47,917 nucleotides of DNA from Saprospiraceae bacterium (lineage in GTDB: Bacteria > Bacteroidota > Bacteroidia > Chitinophagales > Saprospiraceae): NCBI GenBank assembly GCA_019694255.1, contig JAIBCI010000084.1:1-47917 (forward strand), in the 5' to 3' direction. The notes below the pieces were generated by a model, which searched no databases, was not told the DNA's origin, and saw only the letters and a program-made list of their open reading frames with translations. Of this stretch, positions 25,552 through 33,648 are shown piece after piece. The translations under genes and the position numbers were made by a program. Within the stretch, counting starts at the first letter, position 1, and each line of letters starts with the position of its first letter.

Positions 25552-26708
25552 ACACAAACGACAAAACATATCTCTACTATCTAAAAGTAACCATATTACC
25601 AATGGTTGTTTTTGTATTACTTGGTATTGTTGTTTGGCAATGTAATACAAGTGCTTTGAAAGATAGGCAGCAAAAAGAAGTATCGCAAATTATTCATAAT
25701 GTATTGCATGAGCAATCCAAAAGAGAAATGATGTTACCTCAAATGGTATTTTTAAATACCGATAGTTCAAATCAAAAGGAATTAAATGAAAAACTTATTG
25801 AACAAATAACGACAATACTTACTCAAAAGTATTTGTCAAACGATACAACTAAATTCAGTGATATTGAACTAAAACCCTTTTATGTCCTACCTAGCAAGCC
25901 GAATAAAAATGGTAGTTATACCCTAACAGAAAATCAATTGAACGAATTAAAAGGTCATTTGGATTTCCTCACTAAACAAGTTGATGTAGAAGTAGACAAA
26001 GCAAAAGAAGAAATAGGCAGAGACATTGACCGTCTTAATTTGTGGGTTACTATTTGGATTGGCGTTATTGGGTTTTTAGGCATTATTATTCCTATTATCA
26101 TAAACATTGATACTGCTAAGAGTGCTGAAAAGGCAACCGATAAATCTGACCTTGCATTTTCAAAAGCAGATGCTGCAATAACTAAAATAACTAATGCACA
26201 ACCCAAAATTGATAAAATAGATGGCATTGAGGGTAGAATTACAACTGCTGAAGGAAAAATTGGAGGAATAGAAGATAAAGCAATAGCAGCAGAAGGTAAA
26301 GCGAACGAAGCAGACAAAAAAGCTAACGCTGCCAAAAGCAAATCAGACGCATTACACTTGGTTTATGCAATTGATAAACTTAGCAGTATAGAACCTGAAA
26401 ACATCAAATATGTAGATAGAGATAAATGGATACCTCTATTTAAAAAAACATTGCTGACTATCAAACATAGTTTAGACGAATGTAAGATGCAGCATGATGG
26501 GGATATAGTTAGAGAAAGCTTGACAAAAATGGTAATTCGTTTAACCCGTATTTCATTCCAGAAGTTTTTACAAAATGATAATACGGAGAACATTACAAAG
26601 TATCTACAATTTGTCACAGAAACAATGAAGTCAAATTACAATCAAGAAAATTTTGAAAAAATAATTACAAGGCTTGAAACGCTTGCCAATAATTTAAAGA
26701 ACGAATAA
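25548..26708 (+). CDS. Membrane-anchored coiled-coil protein of the defence operon, unknown function
   Basis: 386 residues; no family recognised. TM1 lies at about 14-32 (ILPMVVFVLLGIVVWQC) and TM2 at about 165-187 (WVTIWIGVIGFLGIIIPIIINI). Between them is a 130-residue charged, mostly helical segment. After TM2 comes an Ala/Lys/Asp-rich coiled coil (about 188-272: repeated KA.AA, IDGIEGRITTAEGKIGGIEDKA) and a helical C-terminal domain of about 110 residues. The start overlaps the ATPase stop (ATGA), and mod starts 3 nt after its stop. The strict coupling to the ATPase suggests the two work as a pair, the membrane protein perhaps as an effector or anchor; that is inference. A/T-rich like the ATPase gene. 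Confidence 0.8.
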   Translation: MNTNDKTYLYYLKVTILPMVVFVLLGIVVWQCNTSALKDRQQKEVSQIIHNVLHEQSKREMMLPQMVFLNTDSSNQKELNEKLIEQITTILTQKYLSNDTTKFSDIELKPFYVLPSKPNKNGSYTLTENQLNELKGHLDFLTKQVDVEVDKAKEEIGRDIDRLNLWVTIWIGVIGFLGIIIPIIINIDTAKSAEKATDKSDLAFSKADAAITKITNAQPKIDKIDGIEGRITTAEGKIGGIEDKAIAAEGKANEADKKANAAKSKSDALHLVYAIDKLSSIEPENIKYVDRDKWIPLFKKTLLTIKHSLDECKMQHDGDIVRESLTKMVIRLTRISFQKFLQNDNTENITKYLQFVTETMKSNYNQENFEKIITRLETLANNLKNE

Positions 26709-26711
26709 CGA

Positions 26712-28286
26712 ATGCCAACACTACATTTCAAAGGAAAAACTTTTGTGCAGAACCACCACTTGGCGGTGAAGTATCACCAATTGGTGCCGAAAAAGGAATT
26801 GAGTTTAACCGACAATATCTCTTTGCACGATAACCTGATTATACAGGGCGACAACCTGAAAGCATTGAAAGCATTGCTGCCCACTTATGCAGGTAAAGTA
26901 AAGTGCATTTACATTGACCCGCCTTACAACACAGGAACAGACAGCGGAAAGTGGATTTACAACGACAATGTAAATAGCCCTATGCTGAAAGAGTGGTTGG
27001 GCAAAGTGGTGGACAAGGAAGATTTAACAAGACATGATAAGTGGCTTTGTATGATGATGCCTCGTTTGAAAATCTTAAAAGAGCTAATGCAAGAGGAAGG
27101 GGTTTTATTTGTAAGTATTGATGATAATGAAGAAGCAACACTTCGGTTACTACTCGATGAGATTTTTGGTTATGAGAATTTTATGGGCAAACTTCCACGA
27201 AGAACAAAATCAGGTGGTGGAAGTGCCGCATCAGATTTCGCAATAGAACATGATTATGTAATTGCTTACGCAAAAAATAAAGCAGAATTACCAAGATTAT
27301 TTGTTCCGCATGACCCAGATTATGCAACAAGATATAAAGAGGAGGATAAAGACGGAAAGTATTTTTGGGATACAATGGAACGTTCTTCAACAGCAACAAA
27401 GCCATATAAAATTACCGCACCTGATGGTGAAGTATTGACAGGAAAATGGTTCAGAGCAGAAGAAACATTTCTTTCAGATTTGGAGAAAGGGGAAGTTCGA
27501 TTTCTTAAAAAGAAAGATGGAAAGTGGAGTGTCCAGTTTAAGCAAAGAATGGGAAATGGAAGAAAACTTCGTTCCTTAATTGAGAATGAATTCAAATCTA
27601 ATCAAGCTGAGTATGAAGAATTCGGTATAAAACAAAAATTTGATTACCCGAAACCAGTTTCTCTAATCAAAGAATTAATTCAAGCATCTACAGAAAGCGA
27701 AGATATTATTCTTGACAGTTTTGCAGGTTCAGGAACAACAGCACACGCAGTTTTAGAACTGAATAAAGAAGATGGCGGCAACCGCAAATTTATTTTGGTG
27801 GAACAGGAAGATTATGCCAACACTATTACAGCCGAAAGAGTAAGGCGTGTAATAAAAGGAGTAAAAACGGCAAAAAATGAAAACCTGAAAAAAGGAACAG
27901 GCGGCACGTTCAGCTATTTCCAATTAGGTGAAAGTATTGAAATGGAAAGCATCCTCACAGGTAAGAGTTTGCCAAGCTATGAAGAACTTGCCCGATACAT
28001 TTTCTATACTGCCACCGGTCAGGAGTTTCACGAAAAGAAGATTAACCGCAAAACACATTTTATTGGCGAAACAGAGCATTACGAATTGTATATGCTTTAT
28101 GAACCCAACATTGACTGGCTAAAGCAAAACGCTTTGACATTAGACGGAGTGCGAAGTATGCCGAAATACACAGGCAAACAGCGTTTGGTTTTTGCTCCTG
28201 CAAAATATGTGGACGATTATACTTTGCTGGAACACCGAATTGATTTTTGCCAATTGCCTTACGAAATTTATAGAATACAGAAATGA
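26712..28286 (+). CDS. mod: Type III restriction-modification system methyltransferase subunit (Mod)
   Basis: Site-specific adenine-N6 DNA methyltransferase, beta arrangement: the catalytic motif DPPYNTG starts at D69 (YIDPPYNTGTDSGKWIYNDN), preceded by IIQGDNLKALKALLP, and the SAM-binding motif FAGSGTTAHAVLELN lies at 337-351. The stretch between them, with GVLFVSIDDNEEATLRLLLDEIFGYENFMG, and the following ~150 residues should be the target-recognition region. At 524 residues it is shorter than many type III Mod proteins. The stop overlaps the res start (ATGA), the classical mod-res pair. It both protects host DNA and gives the restriction complex its specificity. The recognition sequence cannot be deduced. 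Confidence 0.93.
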   Translation: MPTLHFKGKTFVQNHHLAVKYHQLVPKKELSLTDNISLHDNLIIQGDNLKALKALLPTYAGKVKCIYIDPPYNTGTDSGKWIYNDNVNSPMLKEWLGKVVDKEDLTRHDKWLCMMMPRLKILKELMQEEGVLFVSIDDNEEATLRLLLDEIFGYENFMGKLPRRTKSGGGSAASDFAIEHDYVIAYAKNKAELPRLFVPHDPDYATRYKEEDKDGKYFWDTMERSSTATKPYKITAPDGEVLTGKWFRAEETFLSDLEKGEVRFLKKKDGKWSVQFKQRMGNGRKLRSLIENEFKSNQAEYEEFGIKQKFDYPKPVSLIKELIQASTESEDIILDSFAGSGTTAHAVLELNKEDGGNRKFILVEQEDYANTITAERVRRVIKGVKTAKNENLKKGTGGTFSYFQLGESIEMESILTGKSLPSYEELARYIFYTATGQEFHEKKINRKTHFIGETEHYELYMLYEPNIDWLKQNALTLDGVRSMPKYTGKQRLVFAPAKYVDDYTLLEHRIDFCQLPYEIYRIQK

Positions 28287-30802
28287 AACTGAAACACTAT
28301 CAGGAAAAGGTAATCAATACACTCAAAGATTATTTGAGTGCATTAAACGACTTCAAAGCTAAGTATGAAAAGGCATTGGAGATTGACCCTGATGTGGCAA
28401 GAGATTACGATTTTCCCAAAAGGGCATTTGCACAGGCAACCAACAGAAACACGTATTACAGCAAAACAAACGGGCTTAATCAGCCATTGCCCGACATTTA
28501 TTTGAAAGTGCCGACAGGCGGAGGCAAAACATTATTGGCTTGCCACAGCATTGACTTAATTCAAAAATCGTATCTCAAAAAGCAAACAGGGCTTGTGTTG
28601 TGGATTGTGCCATCCACACAAATTTACAGGCAAACAATCAAAGCACTCAAAGACCGTGAGCATCCATACCGACAAACACTGGATATTTCAAGCGGAGGCA
28701 GAACATTGATAAAAGAGAAAACAGAAATGTTCAACCGCCTTGATGTGGAAGAAAATTTAGTGGTGTTGATGCTGATGTTGCCTTCGGCAAACAGACAAAA
28801 TAAAGAAACGCTGAAAGTGTTTCGTGATGCAGGAGGTTTTACAGAGTTTTTTCCTGCCGAAGACAATTACCCTGCACAAAACGAATTGCTGAAACACATT
28901 CCGAATTTAGATTGCTTTGGCGAAGAAGGAGAAGTATTCCGCAGACAAATAAAAACTTCGTTAGGCAATACATTGAAAGTAATTAAACCGCTTGTAATCA
29001 TTGACGAAGGACACCGTGCTTATGGCGAACTGGCAAGGAACACGGTTAAAAATTTCAATCCAAGTTTCATTCTTGAACTCTCGGCAACTCCCCCACCCAA
29101 CACCAACGAGTTGGTGAAAATTACAGGACGTGAATTGCATGAAGAAGAAATGATTAAGTTGGATATTCACTTAACCAACAAAGCAAGTTTAGATTGGAAA
29201 AATACATTGCTTGCAAGTTTTGAAAAGCGAAACGACTTAGAAAAAAAAGCAATAGAATACGAGCAGAATACAGGCGAATACATTCGACCGATTTGTTTGA
29301 TACAAGTAGAACGCACAGGCAAAGACCAAAGAGGAACGGACTTTATTCATGCGGAAGATGCGAAAGAATATCTGATGAAGAAATGCAATATCCCTGAAAA
29401 ACACATTGCCATAAAGAGTAGCGAGAAAGATGATATTGAAGGAATAAACTTGTTTGCGAAAGATTGCGAGATCCGCTATATCATTACCAAACAGGCATTG
29501 CAGGAAGGTTGGGACTGTTCGTTTGCTTACATTCTTTGCATCTTAACAAATCCGCAATCAGCCACAGGAATTACACAGTTAGTTGGTAGAATTTTGAGAC
29601 AGCCCAACGCAAGAAAAACAAAAGTGAAAGAGTTGGACGAATGTTACCTCTACACTTACAAACCCAATGCAGCAACTTTAGTAAGAGAAATTAAAAATGG
29701 ATTGGAAAGCGAAGGTTTAGGCGACATTGCAGGACGTTTGGTGAATGATGAAGGTGGTGGCGGTGAAAACAATTTAAAAGACAAAGAAACAAATTATCGT
29801 CCGGGCTTTAAGAAATTTGACGGTAAAATTTATTTGCCAAAGTTTGTGATACAAGAAAAAGAAAGTTGGCGAGACATCATTTTTGAAGCCGACATATTAA
29901 ACGGCATTGACTGGAGCAAAATTGACATCAAAGAAATAGGTGAAAAAACTTTAAGCGACAAACAAACCAAAGAACAGGAATTGACTTTGGGTTTGAGCAA
30001 GGAGGAAAAACAACTATTGCAGGAAACAGGTAGATTGGAGACCAAAGGAACACTTGAAATTGACGAAGCATTTTTAGCAAGACAATTAAGTGATGTTGTT
30101 CCAAATCCTTGGGTGGCTTTTGAGATGGGAAAAGAAGCCCTCCAAATACTTTCAAAGAAATACGACAAAGAAACCATTGCAGCCAATTTTGTTTTCATCA
30201 TTGAAGAATTGAAAAAGATTTTAGACAAAGAGAAAAACCGTTTGGCAGAAGATGTTTTCAGAAAATTGCTTGACAAGAAAAAACTTTGCTTCTTTTTAAT
30301 TCAGGAGAAAGGACATCACTTATTGCCTTCGCACATCAAAGTAAAAAGCAACCGACAGTTGGTGCGCTCAGACAATTCACCAATACAAAAATCGCTGTTT
30401 GACTATGTGCCAGACGAAGATTTGAACGAAACGGAGAAGACCGTTGCCATTTACCTTGACGAGCAAGAACAGTTGCTTTGGTGGTATCGCAACCGTGTGA
30501 GAAAGGATTTTCACATACAAGGTTGGCAACGCAACAAAATTTATCCTGACTTTATTGCAGCCAAATCCAGCAAAACAAAGAAAGACGACTACGAAACAGT
30601 TTATGTGCTGGAGACAAAAGGCGTTCATCTAAAAGAGAATGACGACACACGCTACAAGAAAAATGTGTTTGCACTTTGCAACGAGTTGGGAGCTAAAAAA
30701 GCATGGAAAGAACTATTTGACGAGTTTCCAGACCACAACTTTGAATTTCAGGTTGTGTTTGAGGACGAATGGCAAAATGAAATCAACAAAAAAATGAACT
30801 AA
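28283..30802 (+). CDS. res: Type III restriction endonuclease subunit (Res)
   Basis: 839 residues. Superfamily 2 helicase core: Walker A VPTGGGKT at 76-83, DEGH box D241-H244 (IIDEGHRAYGE), motif III LSATPPP near 265, and motif VI region GITQLVGRILRQPNARK near 430. The C-terminal PD-(D/E)XK nuclease is visible as PDF (D756) and ETKG (E777, K779). It cuts unmethylated DNA together with Mod after ATP-driven translocation. All key residues are present, so the enzyme looks functional. It starts inside the mod stop (ATGA) and its TAA is followed 3 nt later by the right hairpin site. Confidence 0.93.
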   Translation: MKLKHYQEKVINTLKDYLSALNDFKAKYEKALEIDPDVARDYDFPKRAFAQATNRNTYYSKTNGLNQPLPDIYLKVPTGGGKTLLACHSIDLIQKSYLKKQTGLVLWIVPSTQIYRQTIKALKDREHPYRQTLDISSGGRTLIKEKTEMFNRLDVEENLVVLMLMLPSANRQNKETLKVFRDAGGFTEFFPAEDNYPAQNELLKHIPNLDCFGEEGEVFRRQIKTSLGNTLKVIKPLVIIDEGHRAYGELARNTVKNFNPSFILELSATPPPNTNELVKITGRELHEEEMIKLDIHLTNKASLDWKNTLLASFEKRNDLEKKAIEYEQNTGEYIRPICLIQVERTGKDQRGTDFIHAEDAKEYLMKKCNIPEKHIAIKSSEKDDIEGINLFAKDCEIRYIITKQALQEGWDCSFAYILCILTNPQSATGITQLVGRILRQPNARKTKVKELDECYLYTYKPNAATLVREIKNGLESEGLGDIAGRLVNDEGGGGENNLKDKETNYRPGFKKFDGKIYLPKFVIQEKESWRDIIFEADILNGIDWSKIDIKEIGEKTLSDKQTKEQELTLGLSKEEKQLLQETGRLETKGTLEIDEAFLARQLSDVVPNPWVAFEMGKEALQILSKKYDKETIAANFVFIIEELKKILDKEKNRLAEDVFRKLLDKKKLCFFLIQEKGHHLLPSHIKVKSNRQLVRSDNSPIQKSLFDYVPDEDLNETEKTVAIYLDEQEQLLWWYRNRVRKDFHIQGWQRNKIYPDFIAAKSSKTKKDDYETVYVLETKGVHLKENDDTRYKKNVFALCNELGAKKAWKELFDEFPDHNFEFQVVFEDEWQNEINKKMN

Positions 30803-30805
30803 TGG

Positions 30806-30882
30806 CAACGCACAAAAGCACACACATTTGCAAGCCGCACAAGCCCATGCACAAAGCAAAGCTTGCAAAAGAGTGTGCTTTT
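30806..30882 (+). repeat. Right structured hairpin site of the island
   Basis: CAACGCAC abuts outer arm AAAAGCACAC (30814-30823); then unpaired ACA, inner arm TTTGCAAGC (30827-30835), a 25-nt loop beginning CGCACAA and containing GCACA, inner arm GCTTGCAAA (30861-30869), unpaired AGA, and outer arm GTGTGCTTTT (30873-30882). All arms pair perfectly. It starts 3 nt after the res stop, in the same orientation as the site at 22651-22722. Confidence 0.8.
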
Positions 30883-31030
30883 CAGCTACCCAATAAAAAT
30901 TATTTTCCCTCCCTTCTTTTTATAATTTTTTTCTGCCACGCACTGACAGCCGGCCCAACAAAACAGGACAACTTTTTAACCGACAACAACTCGACAACTT
31001 TGACGGAGGACAGAAGAGCAGCAGATAACA

Positions 31031-31142
31031 GCAGTTTGGCGAAATGGCGGGTGCCGTGCTTCTATAACAGTTTAGTGCTTAACCAAATTGCATTTCTTCG
31101 ATTAAACTTTTGTGCTAAAAATCCGACACTTCGCCTAGCTGC
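31031..31142 (+). repeat. Large imperfect palindrome at the right island end
   Basis: GCAG (31031-31034) pairs with CTGC (31139-31142); opposed 3-nt bulges TTT and TAG follow; GGCGAA (31038-31043) pairs with TTCGCC (31130-31135); then a partly paired stretch including CGGGT against ATCCG. Further in, AGTTTA (31069-31074) can pair with TAAACT (31103-31108). A direct repeat GTGCT occurs in both halves. It ends 6 nt before the first 148-bp unit. Confidence 0.6.
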
Positions 31143-31148
31143 AAACCG

Positions 31149-31458
31149 CTCGACGGAGCTCGCTCATTTTATCGGTTCACTTCGCTCGAAGTGATTTTGT
31201 ATCACTTCTCCCACGTTTTTACGCTCAAACCTTTTTCAGCAACAATGGCTTAGTCTTCAAGGCTTTGTTTGGCTTCCTCCATGCCGACAAAATGAACTCG
31301 ACGGAGCTCGCTCATTTAATCGGTTCACTTCGCTCGAAGTGATTTTGTATCACTTCTCCCACGTTTTTACGCTCAAACCCTTTTCAGCAACAGTGGCTTA
31401 GTCTTCAAGGCTTTGTTTGGCTTCCTCCATGCCGACAAAATGAACTCAACGGAGCTCT
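31149..31458 (+). repeat. Tandem 148-bp repeat, two full copies plus a fragment
   Basis: Copies start at CTCGACGGAGCTC (31149 and 31297) and CTCAACGGAGCTC (31445, broken after 14 nt). The two full copies are nearly identical. Each has a hairpin II module: TCACTTCG and CGAAGTGA with a 2-nt loop, and alternatively GAAGTGAT with ATCACTTC. Across the copy junction hairpin I forms: CCGA, then AAAATGA/TCATTTT-type arms, then TCGG. The array corresponds to the diverged units at 22317-22482 and begins at the point in the unit where the left part stops. Confidence 0.85.
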
Positions 31459-31559
31459 GCCGTAACAGGAAGGCTTAACTAGCATCATATTTTGAAGACT
31501 TCCACCAATGGTATAATTCGGTGGAAAAATTGTCAATATCAATACACAGCCTTAAGTAA

Positions 31560-32114
31560 TTATGATTGAGATGAGCGTTTAAATAGTGTAAGCAAAGCGT
31601 TTAGTAAACCTACCAATATGAATACAACACAAATACCAAGTGATGACCATTTTAAAAGTTTAAAGGACTCAAGCAGGATCGCAACGGCATTGGACTGTCC
31701 CGGAAACGAATACAATAATGACACCACATTTACATTTTCCGCATAATCAAACAGCATCGTTATGAAAGGCAACACGTTAATCCTTGAAAATTGCTTTCGC
31801 CGATAGAGGAAAGAAAGTATAATTCCAAATAAAAATGCGTATATGATTGGATAAGCGACATCAGCGGTCATTTCGACCATTGCATAATAAGCACGCGCCG
31901 GGTCGCCATATTCAGCCACCATGGATAATGTCCTGCCAGGATCAAACCCAAACGTAAGATCTATCACGCCAATCTTTTTTCCGGCTAATGTATTGATCTT
32001 GTCTTCCGCATTTTTCAGGACATAACCTGCGAAAAAAAGATAAAACAAAATAAAAAATGTGAAGAATTTCCAATTGGCAAGTCGCTCAATGAAAGAAGAA
32101 AACTTGTTTATCAT
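31560..32114 (-). CDS. Small integral membrane protein, unknown function
   Basis: 184 residues with about four hydrophobic segments: near 17-34 (FTFFILFYLFFAGYVL), 88-106 (YPIIYAFLFGIILSFLY), 112-135 around NVLPFITMLFDYAENVNVV, and 155-177 (SLGICVVFILVGLLNALL). The loop between the first two carries GVIDLTFGFDPGRTLSMVAEYG, which looks conserved in character but matches no family I can name. It is transcribed alone toward the island's right end. A transporter or enzyme role cannot be inferred. The reading frame is clean, and codon use resembles the core genes rather than the island. Confidence 0.75.
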   Translation of the reverse strand: MINKFSSFIERLANWKFFTFFILFYLFFAGYVLKNAEDKINTLAGKKIGVIDLTFGFDPGRTLSMVAEYGDPARAYYAMVEMTADVAYPIIYAFLFGIILSFLYRRKQFSRINVLPFITMLFDYAENVNVVSLLYSFPGQSNAVAILLESFKLLKWSSLGICVVFILVGLLNALLTLFKRSSQS

Positions 32115-32286
32115 TGCTGCATTTTTTTATCCTGGACTTCAATAAGTCACCACAAAATAATGCTTTTTTATTCAATCATTACATTCTAAACAATTTTTTT
32201 GTCCGAGGCCATATCTAAATTGAATATCAGAATTACTGCAATTAATCCATCCGATTTATGTGGCGTCAAGTATATTGCATGGGTAC

Positions 32287-32321
32287 AAAAAAAAGGGCAA
32301 GCCCAAAACGAGCCAGCCCTT
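32287..32321 (-). terminator. Rho-independent terminator after the secreted-protein gene
   Basis: On the minus strand AAGGGC (32316-32321) pairs with GCCCTT (32293-32298), with inner G/C pairs possible, followed by a run of T residues (A run at 32287-32294 on the plus strand). It lies just after the stop at 32329. Confidence 0.75.
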
Positions 32322-32328
32322 AAATATT

Positions 32329-33630
32329 TTAGTCAACAATATACTCCGTAATGTACATCTTACCAGTCGTTGAAAGTGCATTCACTTTATAAACCCCTAC
32401 ACATGGCTCATCTACTGAAAGGTCATACAACGATTCAGGTCCTGAATAGACCAGTCCCTTGATATGATGTATTACCCGACCCGTTGACAATTCTACTATA
32501 GAAATATCAGATATGTAATTTATATCAGTCTGGTTCAAAATATCAACGTGCACAAGGTCTTCTAATCGAATGAGGTTAGGGTTAACCTGAACTGTGATAT
32601 CACCATCATTTCCAAGGTCACCATTTTTTGGTTTGCATAACTTGCAAACGGTTATTGAGGTACTAATACAATGAGAACATTTTAAGCCATTGTCCTTTTC
32701 AATGACATCCACCTTACTCATTCCCTCGTCTTTACCAAAAACGATACAGGGGTCATAGCTGTCCAGGTTCGGATTCACTGTATTGAGATCGTATGCCCAG
32801 ATTGATGCTGAAATATTGAAATTCTTACAGAAGGAAGGAGGCCCACTATACGGCCAGGTATAACATTCACCCATATCAATGCCATCAGAACAAGGATCAT
32901 TCGTTCCATCATACAAATCCCAATAAGCAGGCGTGCTAAATGGCTCGGTAAAACTTGGGTACTGTATCCCATTGTAGGCTTGATATAATAAAGTTTTCGC
33001 GCCTTTTCCAAAATCCCACAAGGCATCGACTATATTCTCATATCCATTATGTGCCGGATTGGTTACCATATATTTGGATATACCATGTTCGTTTAACGGG
33101 AACAAAGAATATTTAATCGCTTTATCATAGGTATAAACCGGTGGCACACAGTTATTAAAATTCTGCGAAACCAGAATTGATATTTCATGTGGACGTATAT
33201 ACACCTGACTGCCCAAGTTAATATCCAATGGCACCGCTGTACCCGGCATATAAAACTCCACTTTATACAAATTCGTCGAGGTAAATGTAAATAGCACCGG
33301 AAAAGTATAGCCGTACATCGGCAGGTAATCAACATTGTAATAAGACTGAACAACCTGCCAGTTGCCTGGAGACACTTCTTCAAATATCTTCACATCAAGG
33401 TAATTTGTCGCCCAAACGCCAGAAGAATGATTCCAAAAAACCAGGTGCGGCATATTCCGAACGACTTCCAGATAATGTGGCCCAGCGGACACATTATAAG
33501 CCTTTTTGATGGTGCCATAGCAATATTGCAATTGCAAACCATGAGGATTTGGTGTACCATTCTTATCCTGTCCTGCCAAATACCCGAGACTCAGCAGCCC
33601 AATCATGATATAAGTTATAATATGTTTCAT
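32329..33630 (-). CDS. Secreted protein with probable T9SS C-terminal sorting domain, unknown function
   Basis: 433 residues with a signal peptide (MKHIITYIMIGLLSLGYLAGQ). The body contains repeated aromatic-rich beta segments and no catalytic motif I recognise. Near 315-335 four cysteines form two close pairs (CSHC and CKLC), possibly a metal site or disulfides. The end, with ISIVELSTGRVIHHIKGL and PCVGVYKVNALSTTGKMYITEYIVD, has the pattern of a type A sorting domain (strand, GVY.V, turn, final hydrophobic strand), but is less typical than that of the two hydrolases. It follows a lipoprotein gene by 18 nt on the same strand, so the pair is probably co-expressed. Confidence 0.78.
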   Translation of the reverse strand: MKHIITYIMIGLLSLGYLAGQDKNGTPNPHGLQLQYCYGTIKKAYNVSAGPHYLEVVRNMPHLVFWNHSSGVWATNYLDVKIFEEVSPGNWQVVQSYYNVDYLPMYGYTFPVLFTFTSTNLYKVEFYMPGTAVPLDINLGSQVYIRPHEISILVSQNFNNCVPPVYTYDKAIKYSLFPLNEHGISKYMVTNPAHNGYENIVDALWDFGKGAKTLLYQAYNGIQYPSFTEPFSTPAYWDLYDGTNDPCSDGIDMGECYTWPYSGPPSFCKNFNISASIWAYDLNTVNPNLDSYDPCIVFGKDEGMSKVDVIEKDNGLKCSHCISTSITVCKLCKPKNGDLGNDGDITVQVNPNLIRLEDLVHVDILNQTDINYISDISIVELSTGRVIHHIKGLVYSGPESLYDLSVDEPCVGVYKVNALSTTGKMYITEYIVD

Positions 33631-33648
33631 AATATTTCAATTAATCAA

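Larger units (their letters stand above)
30883..31559 (+). other. Gene-free right end of the island and repeat array
   Basis: No credible gene: the 130-codon open frame starting in the res stop reads straight through the hairpin site and repeats. The stretch holds a pyrimidine-rich run (30900-30930), a large imperfect palindrome (31031-31142), the tandem 148-bp repeat (31149-31458), and a small inverted repeat TTCCACC/GGTGGAA near 31500-31526 beyond the island. Confidence 0.6.

Noticed and set aside
30802-31194. 130-codon open frame starting in the res stop codon
   Set aside because: It reads through the hairpin site, a T-rich run and the repeat unit. The composition is not protein-like, and the last codons (GSLRSK) come from the repeat.
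31149-31458. CRISPR array
   Set aside because: The unit is 148 bp and repeated whole, with no short repeat/variable spacer pattern and no cas genes.
22198-31480. Classical tRNA-Pro integration with a duplicated tRNA 3' end
   Set aside because: No copy of the tRNA-Pro 3' end was found beyond the island, and the island boundary lies in the repeat array, not in the tRNA.
31500-31526. Terminator for the small membrane protein gene
   Set aside because: TTCCACC/GGTGGAA can form a hairpin, but no T-run follows on the minus strand.
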